This document shows, piece by piece, positions 41,901 to 54,500 of a stretch of DNA of 64,000 bases. The DNA comes from Triticum aestivum. Taxonomy: Eukaryota; Streptophyta; Magnoliopsida; Poales; Poaceae. Below the pieces are notes generated by a model, which worked only from the letters and a program-made list of their open reading frames with translations, was not told the origin of the DNA and did no database searches. The stretch lies in assembly GCF_018294505.1 (NCBI RefSeq), contig NC_057807.1:270053369-270117368 (forward strand), given 5' to 3'. Made by a program: the position numbers and the translations under genes. How positions within the stretch are numbered: position 1 is the stretch's first letter; each line of letters starts with the position of its first letter.

Positions 41901-43642
41901 GAAAAGGAATATCAAACGGAGTCCAAACGGAATGAAACCTTTGGGAGCGATCTTTTCGGAACAAACGTGATCTAGAGGACTTGGAGTGGAAGTCAAGAAA
42001 CAAAGGAGGCGGCCACGAGGGTGCCCGACGCGCCCCCCACCCTCGTGGGCCCCTCGAGCGTCCACCAACCTACTTTTTCTTCCTATATATACCCATGTAC
42101 CATGAAAACAGCAGAAGCGACCATGAAAAACTATTTCCACCGCTATAACCTTCTGTATCCGTGAGATCCCATCTTGGAGCCTTTGTCGGCGCTCCACCGG
42201 AGGGGGAATCGACCATGGAGGGCCTCTACATCATCTCCAAGGCCCTTTTCGATGAGTTGTGAGTAGTTTACCACAGACCTTCGGGGCCATAGTTATTAGC
42301 TAGATGGCTTCTTCTCTCTCTTTGAATCTCAATACAAAGTTCTCCTTGATCTTCTTGGAGATCTATTTGATGTAACTCTTTTTGCGGTGTGTTTGTCGAG
42401 ATCCGATGAATTGTGGGTTTATGATCAAGTTTATCTATGAAAAATATTTGAATATCCTCTGAATTATTTTATGTGTGATTAAGTTATCTTTGCAAGTCTC
42501 TTCGAATTATCAGTTTGGTTTGGCCTACTAGATTGATCTTTCTTGCAATGGGAGAAGTGCTTAGCTTTGGGTTCAATCTTGCGGTGTCCTTTCCTAGTGA
42601 CAGCAGGGGCAGCAAGGCACATATTGTATTGTTGCCATCGTGGATAAAAAGATGGGGTTTATATCATATTTCATGGGTTTATCCCTCTACACCATGTCAT
42701 CTTTCTTAATGCGTTACTCTATTCTTTACGAACTTAATACTCTAGATGCATGCTGGATAGTGGTCGATGTGTGGAGTAATAGTAGTAGATGCAGGCAGGA
42801 GTCAGTCTAGTTGTCACGGACGTGATGCCTATACACATGATCATGCCTAGATAATCTCATAATTATTCGCTTGTCTATCAATTGCTCGACAGTAATTTGT
42901 TCACCCACCATAATACTTATTCTATCTTGAGAGAAGCCACTAGTGAAACCTATGGCCCCCGGGTCTATCTCTTATCATATAAGCTTTCAATCTACTTTTA
43001 TTTGTATCTTTACTTATCATATTATCACTACTAGATCTCACTTTCGCAAGTGGCCGTGAAGGGATTGACAACCCCTTTATTGCGTTGGTTGTGAGTTCTT
43101 GTTTGTTTGTGTAGGTGTGTGGGACTTTTGAGGAGCCTCCTACTGGATTGATACCTTGGTTCTCAAAAACTGAGGGAAATACTTACGGTACTATTGCTAC
43201 ATCACCCTTTCCTCTTCAAGGAAAACCAACGCAAGCCCAAGACATAGCAATGCCGACCATGGCCTCACAGAGGAAGGCAAAGACGATGAGAAGGATAACA
43301 GAGCGGGGGTCCAGATGCAGCAGGTGGATCTGGTAATGCAATATCACAACATTGAAGAAAGGGGAGAAGGGAGGAATCAACCCCGCGAGAAGAGCATGGA
43401 GATAGATGGGGATCTCGGTGGCACTCATCTCTCTTGCTCGCCAAGATGCAGGGCGGACCGCGGACGGCTGTCGCCTTCCCCTCATTCGAATCGGTGGCGA
43501 GCGCATGGCAAACCTTGTCCGGCCCCTTCTGATTGATCACCATTGACTGCTCAAGGGCTGGCTCCAGGGCCGGCGGAGGACCGGTCGGGGCGAGCGGCTT
43601 CCCCTTCTTCTTCCTCGGCCTGGGGGCCATAACAAGTGCCAA
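38937..43642 (-). pseudogene. Antisense coiled-coil/PF04195-type gene of element C, interrupted by a solo LTR
   Basis: Read leftward: an N-terminal Lys/Arg and Pro segment (43642-43265, MAPRPRKKKGKPLAPTGPP); the solo LTR (41732-43249); a domain segment at 41726-41089 whose VVKEFVRQRIAPLQRHSHPM followed by WDF resembles the C-terminal part of the antisense proteins; Ser/Pro linkers (41075-40037); a long coiled coil (40000-39299, e.g. LEHGVEERRALLASSPGEAA, ELLKAELEGRTSALKGELQS); and an acidic tail (39281-38937, FSHLLNRDPHFDFDAML, DGDDEEDGSLDASSADGG). Frames change several times, either from introns or decay. It runs against the element's own orientation, as in A and B. Function unknown. Confidence 0.55.
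41732..43249 (+). mobile_element. Solo LTR, 1518 bp
   Basis: It starts TGATACGTCTCCAACGTATC and ends ..AAGCCCAAGACATAGCA, flanked by a perfect ATGCC duplication (41727-41731, 43250-43254). No internal region or second LTR is present, so the element was reduced by recombination between its LTRs. A TATA box lies in CTTCCTATATATACCC near 42084. It is inserted in the antisense gene of element C. The short open frames inside are not genes. Confidence 0.95.
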
Positions 43643-43919
43643 AAGAAGGGCGAGGCGCCGGCGCCGGATCTATGGACGTGGTGGCAAGGTTGGGAAGGAG
43701 GAAACGAGGGCCGAGTGCGGTGGTCTACAAAGGGTGAGCTGCACTGGCAACGGGCGACTACTGAGCCTGCCAGATATCAAGGCAGCATGGGGAAGTGGGG
43801 ATGCCCACGTCTCGTCAACCGCTACGTGTCATCAAGGCCGCATGCAGTTAGGGCCCGCGGCGCTCCACACTTGCCCTTTGGCTTCGCCTGGAAGCCAAGT
43901 CCGAGCGCACCTTGGGCCC

Positions 43920-43928
43920 GAGGGCTAC
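43920..43928 (+). other. Polypurine tract of element C
   Basis: GAGGGCTAC directly before the 3' LTR, matching the tracts of A and B in its last seven bases. Confidence 0.65.
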
Positions 43929-44794
43929 TGTCGGCGTCCTGGATATGGGGGTATCCAGCCCTGCCTGCCTGCGGCCCACCAGGTGGCTCTTTCAACAGCT
44001 TGGTATGACCCAGCTTCAGCATCAGCAACACAAGACCCTCGCGAGGTGTACGACGCCAAGACCCCCGAGGGGATCAGCCTCCTCAGGCCGGTTCCCGAGG
44101 GGCAGAGAGTTCTATGCAAGGTTTACCTCACGAGGCTCAGCTGACGTGATCCATGACTACCAAGGCCAGGCGGGCACCAGGCGGGCGCACAGCGCAGGTT
44201 TCCTCTTTGATGCAAAGGAGGCAAGCCACAGGCGTGGAGTCTCGAGGAATCAGCCAAAGGTTTCCATTTCGGTGCAACGAGACCAAGACCGCCAGGACGG
44301 CAGGACGGAGGTCATCAACGAGCCCACCGCGGCGTCATGACCAGAGGCTTTTCACAGGCGAAGACTACTTTTGTCAGGATAAGCTATACTATTTGTCCCC
44401 TTTCAAATCCGGCCGTTGTGGGATCCCTTCCCGCCAACATTTGGGAAGAGGACCAATGCCACTATAAATAGGACTAGCCACCACCATAGAAAGGGGGGGC
44501 AGGTTGAACTAGAACACACCACATCAGCTCAAGAACACCTCACCTCCTGAGGCCAGTTCATCCACTGTACTAGTTCGTCCTCAGCCCTTCGAGGCAATCC
44601 ACCAAAATGCTGGAGTAGGGTATTACACCGCAAGGTGGCCCGAACCAGGATAAACTGTTGTGTTTCTTTGTCTTTTTGAGCTTGACGCGCTAGGCTTGGG
44701 AGGATCGCGAGTAGGCAAGCTAGGTAGGTTGAGATCTCCGCAAGCACCGTAGAGTTCGAACCTCTCAAGGGTTAGCGGATCCCTTAAGCCGACA
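43929..44794 (+). repeat. 3' LTR of element C (866 bp)
   Basis: It starts TGTCGGCGTCCTGG and ends CTTAAGCCGACA, with TGTCGGC/GCCGACA inverted termini. A TATA box is at 44463-44470 (TATAAATA). The R/U5-type phrase GCCCGAACCAGGATAAACTG is shared in outline with the A/B LTRs (CCCGAACCTGGGTAAAAC). No second copy lies in the window. Confidence 0.85.
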
Positions 44795-45306
44795 CAATCT
44801 TGCAAGTTATAGTCACCTACTACGTGTTATGATTCGGCAACCCCGGAGTGACAATAGTCGGGACCACTCCCGGTGATGACCGTAGTTTGAGGAGTTCATG
44901 TATTCGCTGTGTGTTAATGCTTTGTTCCGGTTATCTATTAAAAGGAGGCCTTAATATCCCTTAGTTTCCAATAGGACCCCACTGTCATAGGAGGGTAGGA
45001 CAAAAGATGTCATGCAAGTTCTTTCCATAAGCATGTATGACTATTTATGCAATACATGCCTACATTATATTTATGAATTGGAGCTAGTGCCGTATCGTCC
45101 TAGGTTATAAATGCCTCATGATGAATATCATCCAACGAGTCACCGATCCAATGCCTATGAATTTATCTCCAGGTGTGGTTGAATTGACAACTCAGCTGCT
45201 AATACTTTCAAATATTATTTGGCTCCCCTTGTGTCGAATCCATAAATTTGGGTTGAATACTCTACCCTCGAAAACTGTTGCGATCCCCTATACTTGTGGG
45301 TTATCA
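44795..45306 (-). mobile_element. Element D: terminal fragment (LTR end) on the minus strand
   Basis: The reverse complement from 45306 reads TGATAACCCACAAGTATAGG, a repeat terminus common in Triticeae DNA and typical of an LTR start (TG). The piece is cut on its left by element C. The rest, including the opposite end, lies outside the window. GGGGA (45307-45311) may be its target duplication. A plus-strand open frame here is a shadow. Confidence 0.65.
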
Positions 45307-46676
45307 GGGGAAAATCAAAGAGCTGGAGTAAGTTGATGGAATGGCCTCTGATCATCATGTGATCTCCTGATTTGGGAAACAAGGTGTGTCTCAGTACGGT
45401 GTTCATTGTGGCCAATCCAGACATCAAGTAGTACACTGAGCCTAGCTTGTGTGTCTCCAAGGCTTTGTCAGGTATCTCCTTGTACATGTTGGCCATGGAA
45501 TTTTGATCCTTCTTCTTCTCAGCATAGACATCAATGTATTTTTCTCCTTCTCCAGGGGCATTAATGAGTTTGGCCCACTAAGCAACAGTAGATTGGTACC
45601 TAGTACCTTCTGACATCCATACAATCTTTCCATCAGGATAGAAATGAGCTATTGAATAAAATTGCATAATGAGTTCATCATTCCACTTGGTCAACTTCTG
45701 ACCCACAAACTTGTCAACTCCATTGAGTCTGAAGCTTTCATGCACTCCTGGAAAATGATCTTCATTAGCATCAATATATTTCCAATCAACCCACTTCATG
45801 TCACACACTATGGGCTTCTTGTCAAGTAACACTGTCTCATAGAAGTCCCGCTGTTCTTTGGTATGAAACATGTAGTCCACAACAGTTCTCCTCCTCACAA
45901 CATGTGGACCTGCTTGTCTCCACAGCCCGAGACCTGCATCCTTTCTCCCTTCATGTTTTTTGCCACTGGATGATTGTCATCATGGTCTGGTATCTTTGGC
46001 TTTAATTTCCTGAGCACTTGGGCTTCATCATCTTCTTCTTCAATCTCAGGCACTGGGGCCTTGTTCTTCTCTGCAGCAGGAATATTTCTTGTGCTTCTCT
46101 TAGGTGCAGACTTGGAAGCTTGATTGGAGCTTTGGGGGCAGTCCTGGGATTTGAAGGTGCAGCCCTAGACTTTATGGCATCCCCCATCAGCTTTTGTGAC
46201 TTGGGTGCTGGTGCAGCATCCTCTTCTTCTTCTCCTTCTTCTTCCTCGTCAAAAGAATTATTTCCAAATTCTGCCATGGGATCTGTTTTCTTGCACCATC
46301 TCCCTCTCTTTCTTTCCTTCTTCTTGCCCTCACCAGCAGCCTCTCCAACAGTTGATTTGGAAGTTCCAAGAGTTGAGGCTCTGGCCTTAGACATGGGCAC
46401 TCTCCTTGCAGGTTCTTTCTTGTGCTGCCCTAGCTTGGTGTTAGCAACAACACCATATTCTTTCTTCAGCACTTTCTTCTTTGAGTTGACCTATTCAACT
46501 TCAAAGTACTCATCCTCTGAATCTAAAGTTTTCTGCTTTCTCTGCCTCGTTTTTGCCTTAGGCAAGTTGTTGGGAGTGCTTCTACTACTCTCATCAAAGC
46601 TGCCAGAGGGACTAGTGCCCTCACTCAGATTCAGCTACGCTTCAGACTTGTTCTGGCTGTCACTTTGATCAGACAT
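45307..46676 (-). pseudogene. Transposase_32-like (PF20167-type) retroelement ORF of element G, truncated
   Basis: The start is the ATG at 46676 (MSDQSDSQNKSEA), followed immediately by an in-frame TAG and later shifts. The N-terminal half is Ser/Lys/Glu-rich with an acidic run (SFDEEEEGEEEEDAAPAPKS). The C-terminal half is conserved: FYETVLLDKKPIVCDMKWVD, VDKFVGQKLTKWNDELIMQF, FYPDGKIVWMSEGTRYQST, AKLINAPGEGEKYID, LRHTLFPKSGDHMMIRGHSI. These blocks match the 'putative plant transposon protein' domain found in many grass retroelements. The gene is cut at 45306 by element D. Its role is unknown, probably Gag-like or accessory. Confidence 0.65.
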
Positions 46677-46689
46677 TCTGACACTACAA

Positions 46690-47432
46690 ACTGAGAGCTA
46701 ACCCTGTGAATAGTTATAGATGAGATAGAGTGGATGAGAATCACAAAGTGCAGAGTTTTTGCAAAACAAATGAGTCAAAAACTTAGTTTTAGTTTTCCAC
46801 AAAAAGCATTTTGGAGCTACCGATTTGTTAAACTCGGTGACACCGAAGCAACTTTGGAGTCTAAACTAGTGGAATCGGTCAGACCGAGACACAGTTCGGT
46901 GACTCCGAGATTGCTAGGGTTTCACAAAGTCCTGAACTCGGTCACACCGATTTGCAATTTTTGGTCAGACTGAAAATCACAAGTGCAATGGCCTAAGCCA
47001 AATCGGTGAGATCGATTTCTACAATTCGGTCGGTTTGAGATGAGTTTGGCAGAAACCTAACCCTAAATTTTTGAATCAAAACTAATCTAAAGGATGTTTT
47101 CTCTGGATAGATTGATCTAATACTTGGAAAGAAACATGGCATTGTCTTGGTGCTAAGAATCAGAGGTAAAAGATCGCACAAAGTGTCGAACTCATACCCT
47201 AACTTGGCGATGAGCCTGCTACGGCGGCAATGGAGGTGAAGATTTCTGTTGACGGCTACGGAGACCAGCGACGGGAGGTCGCTGGCGACAAGAAGAAGAT
47301 CCAGAGACCCGAGGTGGCAGAGCAGGACACGCGCGGGCGAAAAGGTTTCGCAGAAATTTCCAAAATTTGACCCATTGGTATATATATCATGACCCTGTCG
47401 GAGTGACCGAGTGGAACAACTCGGTGGCACCG
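46690..47432 (-). repeat. Leader/LTR-like region of element G with CGGT..ACCG palindromes, left half
   Basis: Upstream of the 46676 ATG. A TATA-like GGTATATATATCATGACC lies at about 47376. Interrupted palindromes such as CTCGGTGACACCGA, ATCGGTCAGACCGA and CTCGGTCACACCGA recur at 46834-47035 and near 47400-47432. The series continues at 59512 once element E is removed. Confidence 0.6.
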
Positions 47433-50400
47433 TGTCACATCCCTAGCTTCTGGTTTGCTCTGAGCTAGCTAGTCATGTGTTGCATCATGTTTATATTTAA
47501 GTTAAACCTGAAATGGGGATTGTTTAAACCCTGGCACCAAATGAAATCAACTAGGTTAAAAAAAATCATTTTCAATGAACCCAAAATGCCTTTGGAAAAG
47601 TTCATCATTTTTGAATTGGTCTAGAACCCCTGCCAAAAATGGTGCACATTTTTCTAGGCCACTTTGGATTTTTGAATTAAATCATAAAGTATTTGAATTT
47701 GGGCATTTAAATGTTATAGATATTTTATTTGCCCAAATAATTCTGATAATGGTTGAGGGCTGTTGAAAACCATTTCAACATTTCCCACAATTTATTTCAG
47801 GATTTTTAGATAAGGTTTAGTATTTTTACTAAATCCAGAAACAAAGATAGAAAATAGAAAACAGAAAATAAAAGAAAGAGAGAGAGAGAGAGAGAGTTAG
47901 TACCTGGCGCTTACCTAAAGCCCACAGGCCCAGCACTGTGCAGCCTAGGAGCTGGCCCAGCCCACCTCCTCATGTCGTCTTCCTCCCCTCGCCCCGAAGC
48001 AGCTCGGTGGCGAGCACAGACGCCGTGCGGCCACCTCCTACTTGCCGCTTTGCCTTGGGCCTCCCTGGCGCTGCCACGCACTCCCCTCGACCCTCTGCAC
48101 TTCTCCCCTCCTCGTAGCTCTCGCCCCTCCCCTCTCTGCTCTCTTCCCGAGCGACCCGTCGCCGCCGTCCACTGCCGCCGCGTCCACCGAGCTCCCCTCG
48201 CCCTGCTGCTGAGCTCAGGAGATCCGCCTCGACCCGCTCTCCCTCTCCACGGATCCAGGCCCCTCCGGAAGCCCTGCAGCGTCGTCCCCAACCTCGTCTT
48301 CAACCTCTGACCGCCGGCGGACTCGTCGGGGATTCGCGAGCTCCAGCCTCTCCCCGGCCTCGCCGTTGCCTCTGCTGGATCCGCCGTGAGCCCCTGCTCC
48401 TGCTCCCCCTCTCTGTTTTTCCCTCGTGTGCCGTAGCCATCGCCTCGCCTGCAACCGAACGCGCCGCCGCCCGCGCTCGCCACCGGTGATGCTCCGGTGA
48501 CCATTTGGTCCTGGGCATGCGCCCAACGCGCTCCCTGCATCGCGTAGAGCCTCTGTGGCACCTCGTCGCGCTCGTTGGCGCACCGCAGCCCCATCCCCAC
48601 TTGCACCCGAGCTTCGGCTGCCGCCGAGCTCGTCGCCGGCACCACTCCGCCCACTCCCCGGCCGCGCCACCACCACAGTTGGATGCGGACGAGCATCCGC
48701 ATCCCGTAGCTGTGCTTCGCGTGCCAAACGGCGCCCTGTGGGCAAATCCCGCAGCACGCCGCCGCGTCTGGCCTCGCCGGTGTCGAGTCGCCGGCGAGTT
48801 TGACCCCACTGACCCTATTTGACCACGGGTGGGGCCCAGTTTGACCCCCCCGGGTCAATGACAGGTGAGTCCTAGCACTGCTAATTAATCTAGGGTTAGT
48901 ACTAATTTAATTAGTTAGACTAATGACACTGACACGCGGGACCCACTGGTCAGGTTTGACCTGGGCCGCCTGTTGACCTGCTGATGTCACTATGAGGTCA
49001 TGCTGACGCAATTAACAATTTTCTGGATTTAAAATAAATCCAGGAAATTCCAGAAAATAGTATAAACTTCTAAAATTCATATAAAATCAACCGTAACTCA
49101 GAATGAAATAATTTATATATGAAAAATGATCAGAAAAATCCAATCTATCCATCTGTACCTTTTCCATGCATGTTAGAACAACTTATGACTACTGTTTAGG
49201 ACAATTTAATTAAATGGCATGTAATAAATCACATGTGGAGTTCGAATTTGAATCTTTGATTCAAACCAACTTCATTTAATCTGGTTTTAGTTGCATCAGC
49301 TCAAATCATAAGGATATTGCCATGTCATGAGCATGCATCATATTGTGCATTGCATTGATTGTGTTTCCTTCTGTGTTGCCGATATTTGTCCCCTCCCGCT
49401 AGACGTGGTTTCGACGATGAGATCGATGACACCGATGAAGAGCTATATTATCTTCAGAAGTGCCAGGCAAGCAAAACCCCCTTGTTCATTCCGATACAAT
49501 CCCACTCTCTCGCTCCTGCTCTCTTTTACTGCATTAGAACAACAACGTTTCAACTGTTACATCCTGCGGTAGCTGAACCCCTTTCCTCTGCATGACCTGT
49601 CATTGCCACAGTAAATAGATGAAACCCACTAGCATGAGTAGGAGTTGTTTGAGCCCTGATGTGCCTACTCATTCATGCTTGTTTGTCATGCCTGCTACTG
49701 CTTAGAGTTGAGTCAGGTCTGATTCATCGGGGATGAGCTAGAGGTGTGTGAACATGTCCTACTGTTGAGAGCTAAGTGTGTGAACACGATTTGGTAAAGG
49801 TAGCGGTGAGAGGCCATGTAGGAGTACATGGTGGGTTGTCTCATTGCAGCCGTCCTCAGGAACTGAGTTCTGTGTTTGTGATCCATGATCAGTTACTACC
49901 ACACATTGGGCTCCGGCGCTCCAAGCTCTCTCGACTTATTAATCAACTCGATCTCTGTCCAGGAGTTGCAACTAGTTTCTGGTGTTTGTAGGTAGTGTTA
50001 GTAGTCTACCAAGTGGCACCCGGTACAGGTGGGCTTGGGACAGACTAGGCACAGTGGCACGGTGTACCAAGTGGCACCCAGATGGTGGGCTTGGGAACCC
50101 TGCTCACATCGTTTGGGGCCGTGAGCGACACCCCGGCCGGATCTCCTTGCGGATGGAACCCGAATAGGCGATAAACCTGGACGAGAGACTTGTGTGGTTA
50201 GTCAGGTCGTGGCCGACACCCTCGCTGGGCTTCCGCTTGAAGGTTGCCGAGTACATGTCGTGTAAACGGCGTTAAGTGGTGAGAGCGTGTGTGAAGAAGT
50301 ACACCCCTGCAGGGTTAATATGATCTATTCGAATAGCCGTGTCCGCGGTAAAGGACTTCTGGGTTGCCTGTACAGTTCATAGACAAGTGAAAGTGGATAC

Positions 50401-51529
50401 TCTAAAATACGCAAGATAAGCGTGAGTGCTATGGATGGCGTTCTCGTAGGGAGACGGGAGCGGATCCATAGTGGTGTATTGATATGGTGAATATGTGGAC
50501 TCGTGTGCGCCACCTCAAAAGAGTTACTTGCAGTCGTAGTTCAGGATAGCCACCGAGTCAAAGCTGGCTTGCTGCAGTTAAACCCCACCATACCCTTGTT
50601 GATAATGATGCATATGTAGTTAGATCTGATGTAAGTCTTGCTGGGTACATTTGTACTCACGTTGCTTAATTTATGTTTTTGCAGAGAGACTTCAGTCTCG
50701 CTAGTAGTACCGCGTGGACTTCGACGTTTAGCTTGTTACCTCAGCTACGATCTTGTGCCCTCGGCAGGATCTGGTAGATAGTCAGGCTTCTCAGCCTTTT
50801 TCATTTGTAGATGTCTGTACTCAGACATGTTAAGCTTCCGCTTGTGCTTTGACTTGTATGCTCTGAGTGTTGGGTCATGAGACCCATGTTTGTAATATCT
50901 CGCTCCTCGGAGCCTATTGAATAAATACTTGAGTTGTAGAGTCATGTTGTGATGCCATGTTGTATTTGCACATATCGAGCATATTGTGTGTATGTTATTG
51001 AAATGCTTGGTATGTGTGGGATCTGACTATCTAGTTGTTTATCCTTAGTAGCCTCTCTTACCGGGAAATGTCTCCTAGTGTTTCCACTGAGCCATGGTAG
51101 CTTGCTACTGCTCCGGAACACTTAGGCTGGCCGGCATGTGTCCTTCTTCGTTCCTGTGTCTGTCACTTCGGGGAAATGTCACGCGATGAATACCGGAGTC
51201 CTGTTAGCCCGCTACAGCCCGGTTCACCGGAGTCCTGCTAGCCCAGTGCTACAGCCTGGATTCACTCGCTGATGACCGACACGTTCGATGCTGGGTCATG
51301 GATGCCTGTCCCTGTAAGTTTGTGCCACTTTGGGTTTACGACTAGCCATGTCAGCCCGGGCTCCTTATCATATGGATGCTAGCGACACTATCATATATGT
51401 GTGCCAAAAGGCGCAAACGGTCCCGGGCAAAGGTAAGGCGACACCCGTGGGGATACCGTGCGTGAGGCCACAAAGTGATATGAGGTGTTACATGCTAGAT
51501 CGATGTGGCATTGAGTCGGGGTCCTGACA
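47433..51529 (+). repeat. 5' LTR of element E (4097 bp)
   Basis: It contains an AG microsatellite (about 47875-47897), a GC-rich block (47905-48860) with long open frames on both strands, AT-rich stretches, and a 3' part with the phrase CCAAGTGGCACCC repeated at 50010 and 50069. The 112-codon plus-strand frame at 47972 is intact in both LTRs; the 315-codon minus-strand frame (48858-47911) is intact only here. Confidence 0.93.
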
Positions 51530-51533
51530 GCTT

Positions 51534-51545
51534 TGGTATCAGAGC
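51534..51545 (+). other. Primer-binding site of element E (tRNA-iMet type)
   Basis: TGGTATCAGAGC, four bases after the 5' LTR end, is the standard initiator-Met tRNA complement. Confidence 0.92.
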
Positions 51546-54500
51546 TTGACTGCCTGTAGGATTACTAAGCCAAACTGGTCGAAGTTGAGTCTAGAAATTC
51601 TTTAGTTATATAAGGGAATTGATTGTGGGATGGAACGTAAGGCTCTTTTTACTCCTTATACCTTATGCCCTTCTGGTCTGAGTCAACCTCTTCTCTTCTA
51701 CGGGGATTAAGAACTAGGCTTTCTCTTCTTTCTATCAGGATCACGTGTTACTAGTCCGTAGCCCTATAAGATTGTTGGATTTAAGCCTCAGTTCAGTTCC
51801 TACTACTTCTGTATGTTAACTATTGATCTCGAAACCTTGATATTATGCTTCTGAGTGGTTATGCCACCATTTTTGTAGCATGTCCCAAATCTTTTGAGCA
51901 TTTACAGCCATTATGTTGTCCGAGTCATCCCAGGTTTCTTAATAGTCTGAAGCATTTGCAAAATCCCTTCCTCTTGTTCCTGATGTTCCTTTGGGCCAGG
52001 TTAATCACACTAATTGCTGAGCTGAGGTACTCTATTACCTCGACATATATGTTGGAGTTATTATTATGGCCCTAGGTGTCTTAGGGGATCATCTAGTAAT
52101 CTAGCCATGATTTGTGTCCTAGTGTGATGAGTCTGGCCTTTATTCTTGAAGGCATCCCGTGATGCCACATAGTTAGTAGGCATTCTATTCCTGGGTTTCT
52201 GAGCCCAAGATTCACCCTACTTACTTCATGTTGATAGTAATTGCTAGTGCCTTTAGGATATTAGTAACCTTTACGATAGTCCTCGAGGTCCGTGGTATAT
52301 CGTTCTTCCAAATACCATGAACCATTCTTGGCAGGAGTTCTTTTGAACCAAAATATCACAACCAGAGTGCTCTTGATGAGCTCTCCATTCTATATTGTGA
52401 ATCTGCCAGTTCTACCTTCTACATGGGTTATCCGGAAGAAATGTTGAACTTGGTTCGACATACTAATCTATGCATCCACAACTCAGAAAATCATACGTTC
52501 TTTGAGTTGTCCCTCTTAGTTGCCTTCAGACCCTCGTCTATCAATTGATAGACAAGTGTAGTTGTGTAACTGTGTTCATCGATGTCTATTACCCTTGTGG
52601 TCCGCCAAGCCGTTCTATTCAGAATGACTAGGAGAAACAAACTCCAGTACCTTTTTTCCATTTCCAGGATTGGGTCAAAGCAGTTGTGTTCCGCAGATCA
52701 AGTTGCAATCCAGCTTCTGGTCTGTTCTACCTTGAAGTATTACCATCTTTATATCAGGGATATCATGGGAATTGCACACCCTCTTATGAATTCTTGACGC
52801 AGTGATACTTCTCACCATCATTATTCACTCCTCGGTCCCCGTGTTGTTGCAACCGAAATACCGACAAGTGATCTGTGATGTGTGAAATCAATACTGCTAG
52901 CAACCCCGTTGCTTGGTAGTTAAAGGACAATACTTCATTCTTAGCGTGTTGGTTCTTGAATCGCCATTCTAAGATAGATTGTGCTACCTAGTCCTTATTT
53001 CTGGTGCACTCCTCGATCAATGAGTTAGGATTGAGTCAGTCCCTCGCTCTTTTGATCATATCATCTTGCCCTGAAAAGCAAGACTGCTCTCGAGCTTAAT
53101 AGCATATCGGTGGTTTGTGGTTTTTCGATTATTTTCTCGGAAGTATCACTAGGTTGTCACCTGACTGCTATGTTGAGCTCGTGACCAAGTTGGTTTTTGA
53201 AACCACCCTTTCTCCAAGAATCAGTGTTGGATACCCCTGAGCTAGTTGGTTAAGCTAAACGACAACTTGGAGAGTTGGAAGATGGAGGCTTGTCTGATTT
53301 AGTTTATTTAAAGGGATATCTTGTGTGTGTTGAAGAAAGATGATATCTTCATCGATTGGTCCCTGTGATCAGTTGTTGGACCTATTGTCTTATAAAAACT
53401 TTGATTTGAGTATGGGCTATCGTCAAATCAATTTAGAACCAACGATGTTCGTAATGTTGTCTTACTCGCGGTTATTCCTCGAGCATACACCATTACATCC
53501 TTTGGGTCTGACCAATGCTATGTCCTTGCTCACATAATTATGGAATTCCATTTATATGGTCATCTGGATGGATTGTTGTTGAGCCCATCAGCAGTATTTT
53601 GTCTTCTCCATGATTCATGTTGAACATCTAAGTTAGCATTGGAAACTTTTGTAAGCATTATCTTCGTGATCCATTCATGAAGCATATGTTTGGATCAAAG
53701 AAGTGACTTCCTCCAATTCATGTGCATTTGGAGCAAGTTGCCGCCGTGGATTCGAGAAAGTCAATGTTGCTTCCTCCGGAATCATCCCAAGTCAGTCATG
53801 CATACGTGCGAAGTATTCTGTGGTCTGGAGACTTGCAACCTTCATTCCATATGTGTCCCGAGCACACCAAGCCACTGACTGATTTGTTCAAGGAGAAGAA
53901 GTTCCTTCATAAGAGCTAATCCAGACTTATGTAGGGACTTTGATATCCTCGATGATGGTTCCCTACCAGAACTCGGTAATGTTTTATTGTAAGACTACCA
54001 TGTGATCATGTTTGTCTGGGACAACGTGTTCACACATGTGTAGCAGAACCAGCTCATGTTTTGGAGCTTACTATCGTAGTTCATTTCCCAAGAATCTCAC
54101 AACATCATCTCGTCGATCTGTGTTGCAAACTTTCATTTTTCTTTCTAGACTCGATGAGTCTGGAATATCCTGACACCAACCAGGTCTGAATCTCAGGCAG
54201 ATATGATGGTTGGAACGTTTTCCCAAGAACTATAATATTGGTCTCTGTGTAACCCGGTAAAGTGGATGTCGTGGCTGACACACCCGGTCGGAAGACCTAT
54301 TATTGTAGTATCTTGATTGAAGAAGTTGGCCACATCCCCATAAGGATTTCGTAGGATTTACTCCCTAGTCGTTCTTTATGGATTTTTGTGTTCCCGAAGT
54401 CCGACCTTTTACTTGATGTTCTAGATATCAAACCATATCTATGAATGGGTTACACTAGCACATCAAGGAGAACATTGGAAGCGGAGTGCTAAATGTCTCT

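Larger units (their letters stand above)
37945..44794 (+). mobile_element. Element C, right part (gypsy-like LTR retrotransposon)
   Basis: It continues element C from 897. Contents: about 1 kb of GC-rich non-coding sequence, an antisense gene (38937-43642) interrupted by a solo LTR, a polypurine tract (GAGGGCTAC, 43920-43928) and the 3' LTR (43929-44794). No polymerase is visible, so it resembles A and B in plan. Its LTR (TGTCGGCG..GCCGACA) is a different family. CAATC after the LTR is the likely duplication, but the partner is outside the window. Confidence 0.8.

Noticed and set aside
44529..44805. Minus-strand ORFs across the end of element C
   Set aside because: They lie within the LTR, cross its end, and have no recognisable protein.
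51534..51545. Fragment of a tRNA gene
   Set aside because: TGGTATCAGAGC is only the primer-binding site complement; no cloverleaf surrounds it.
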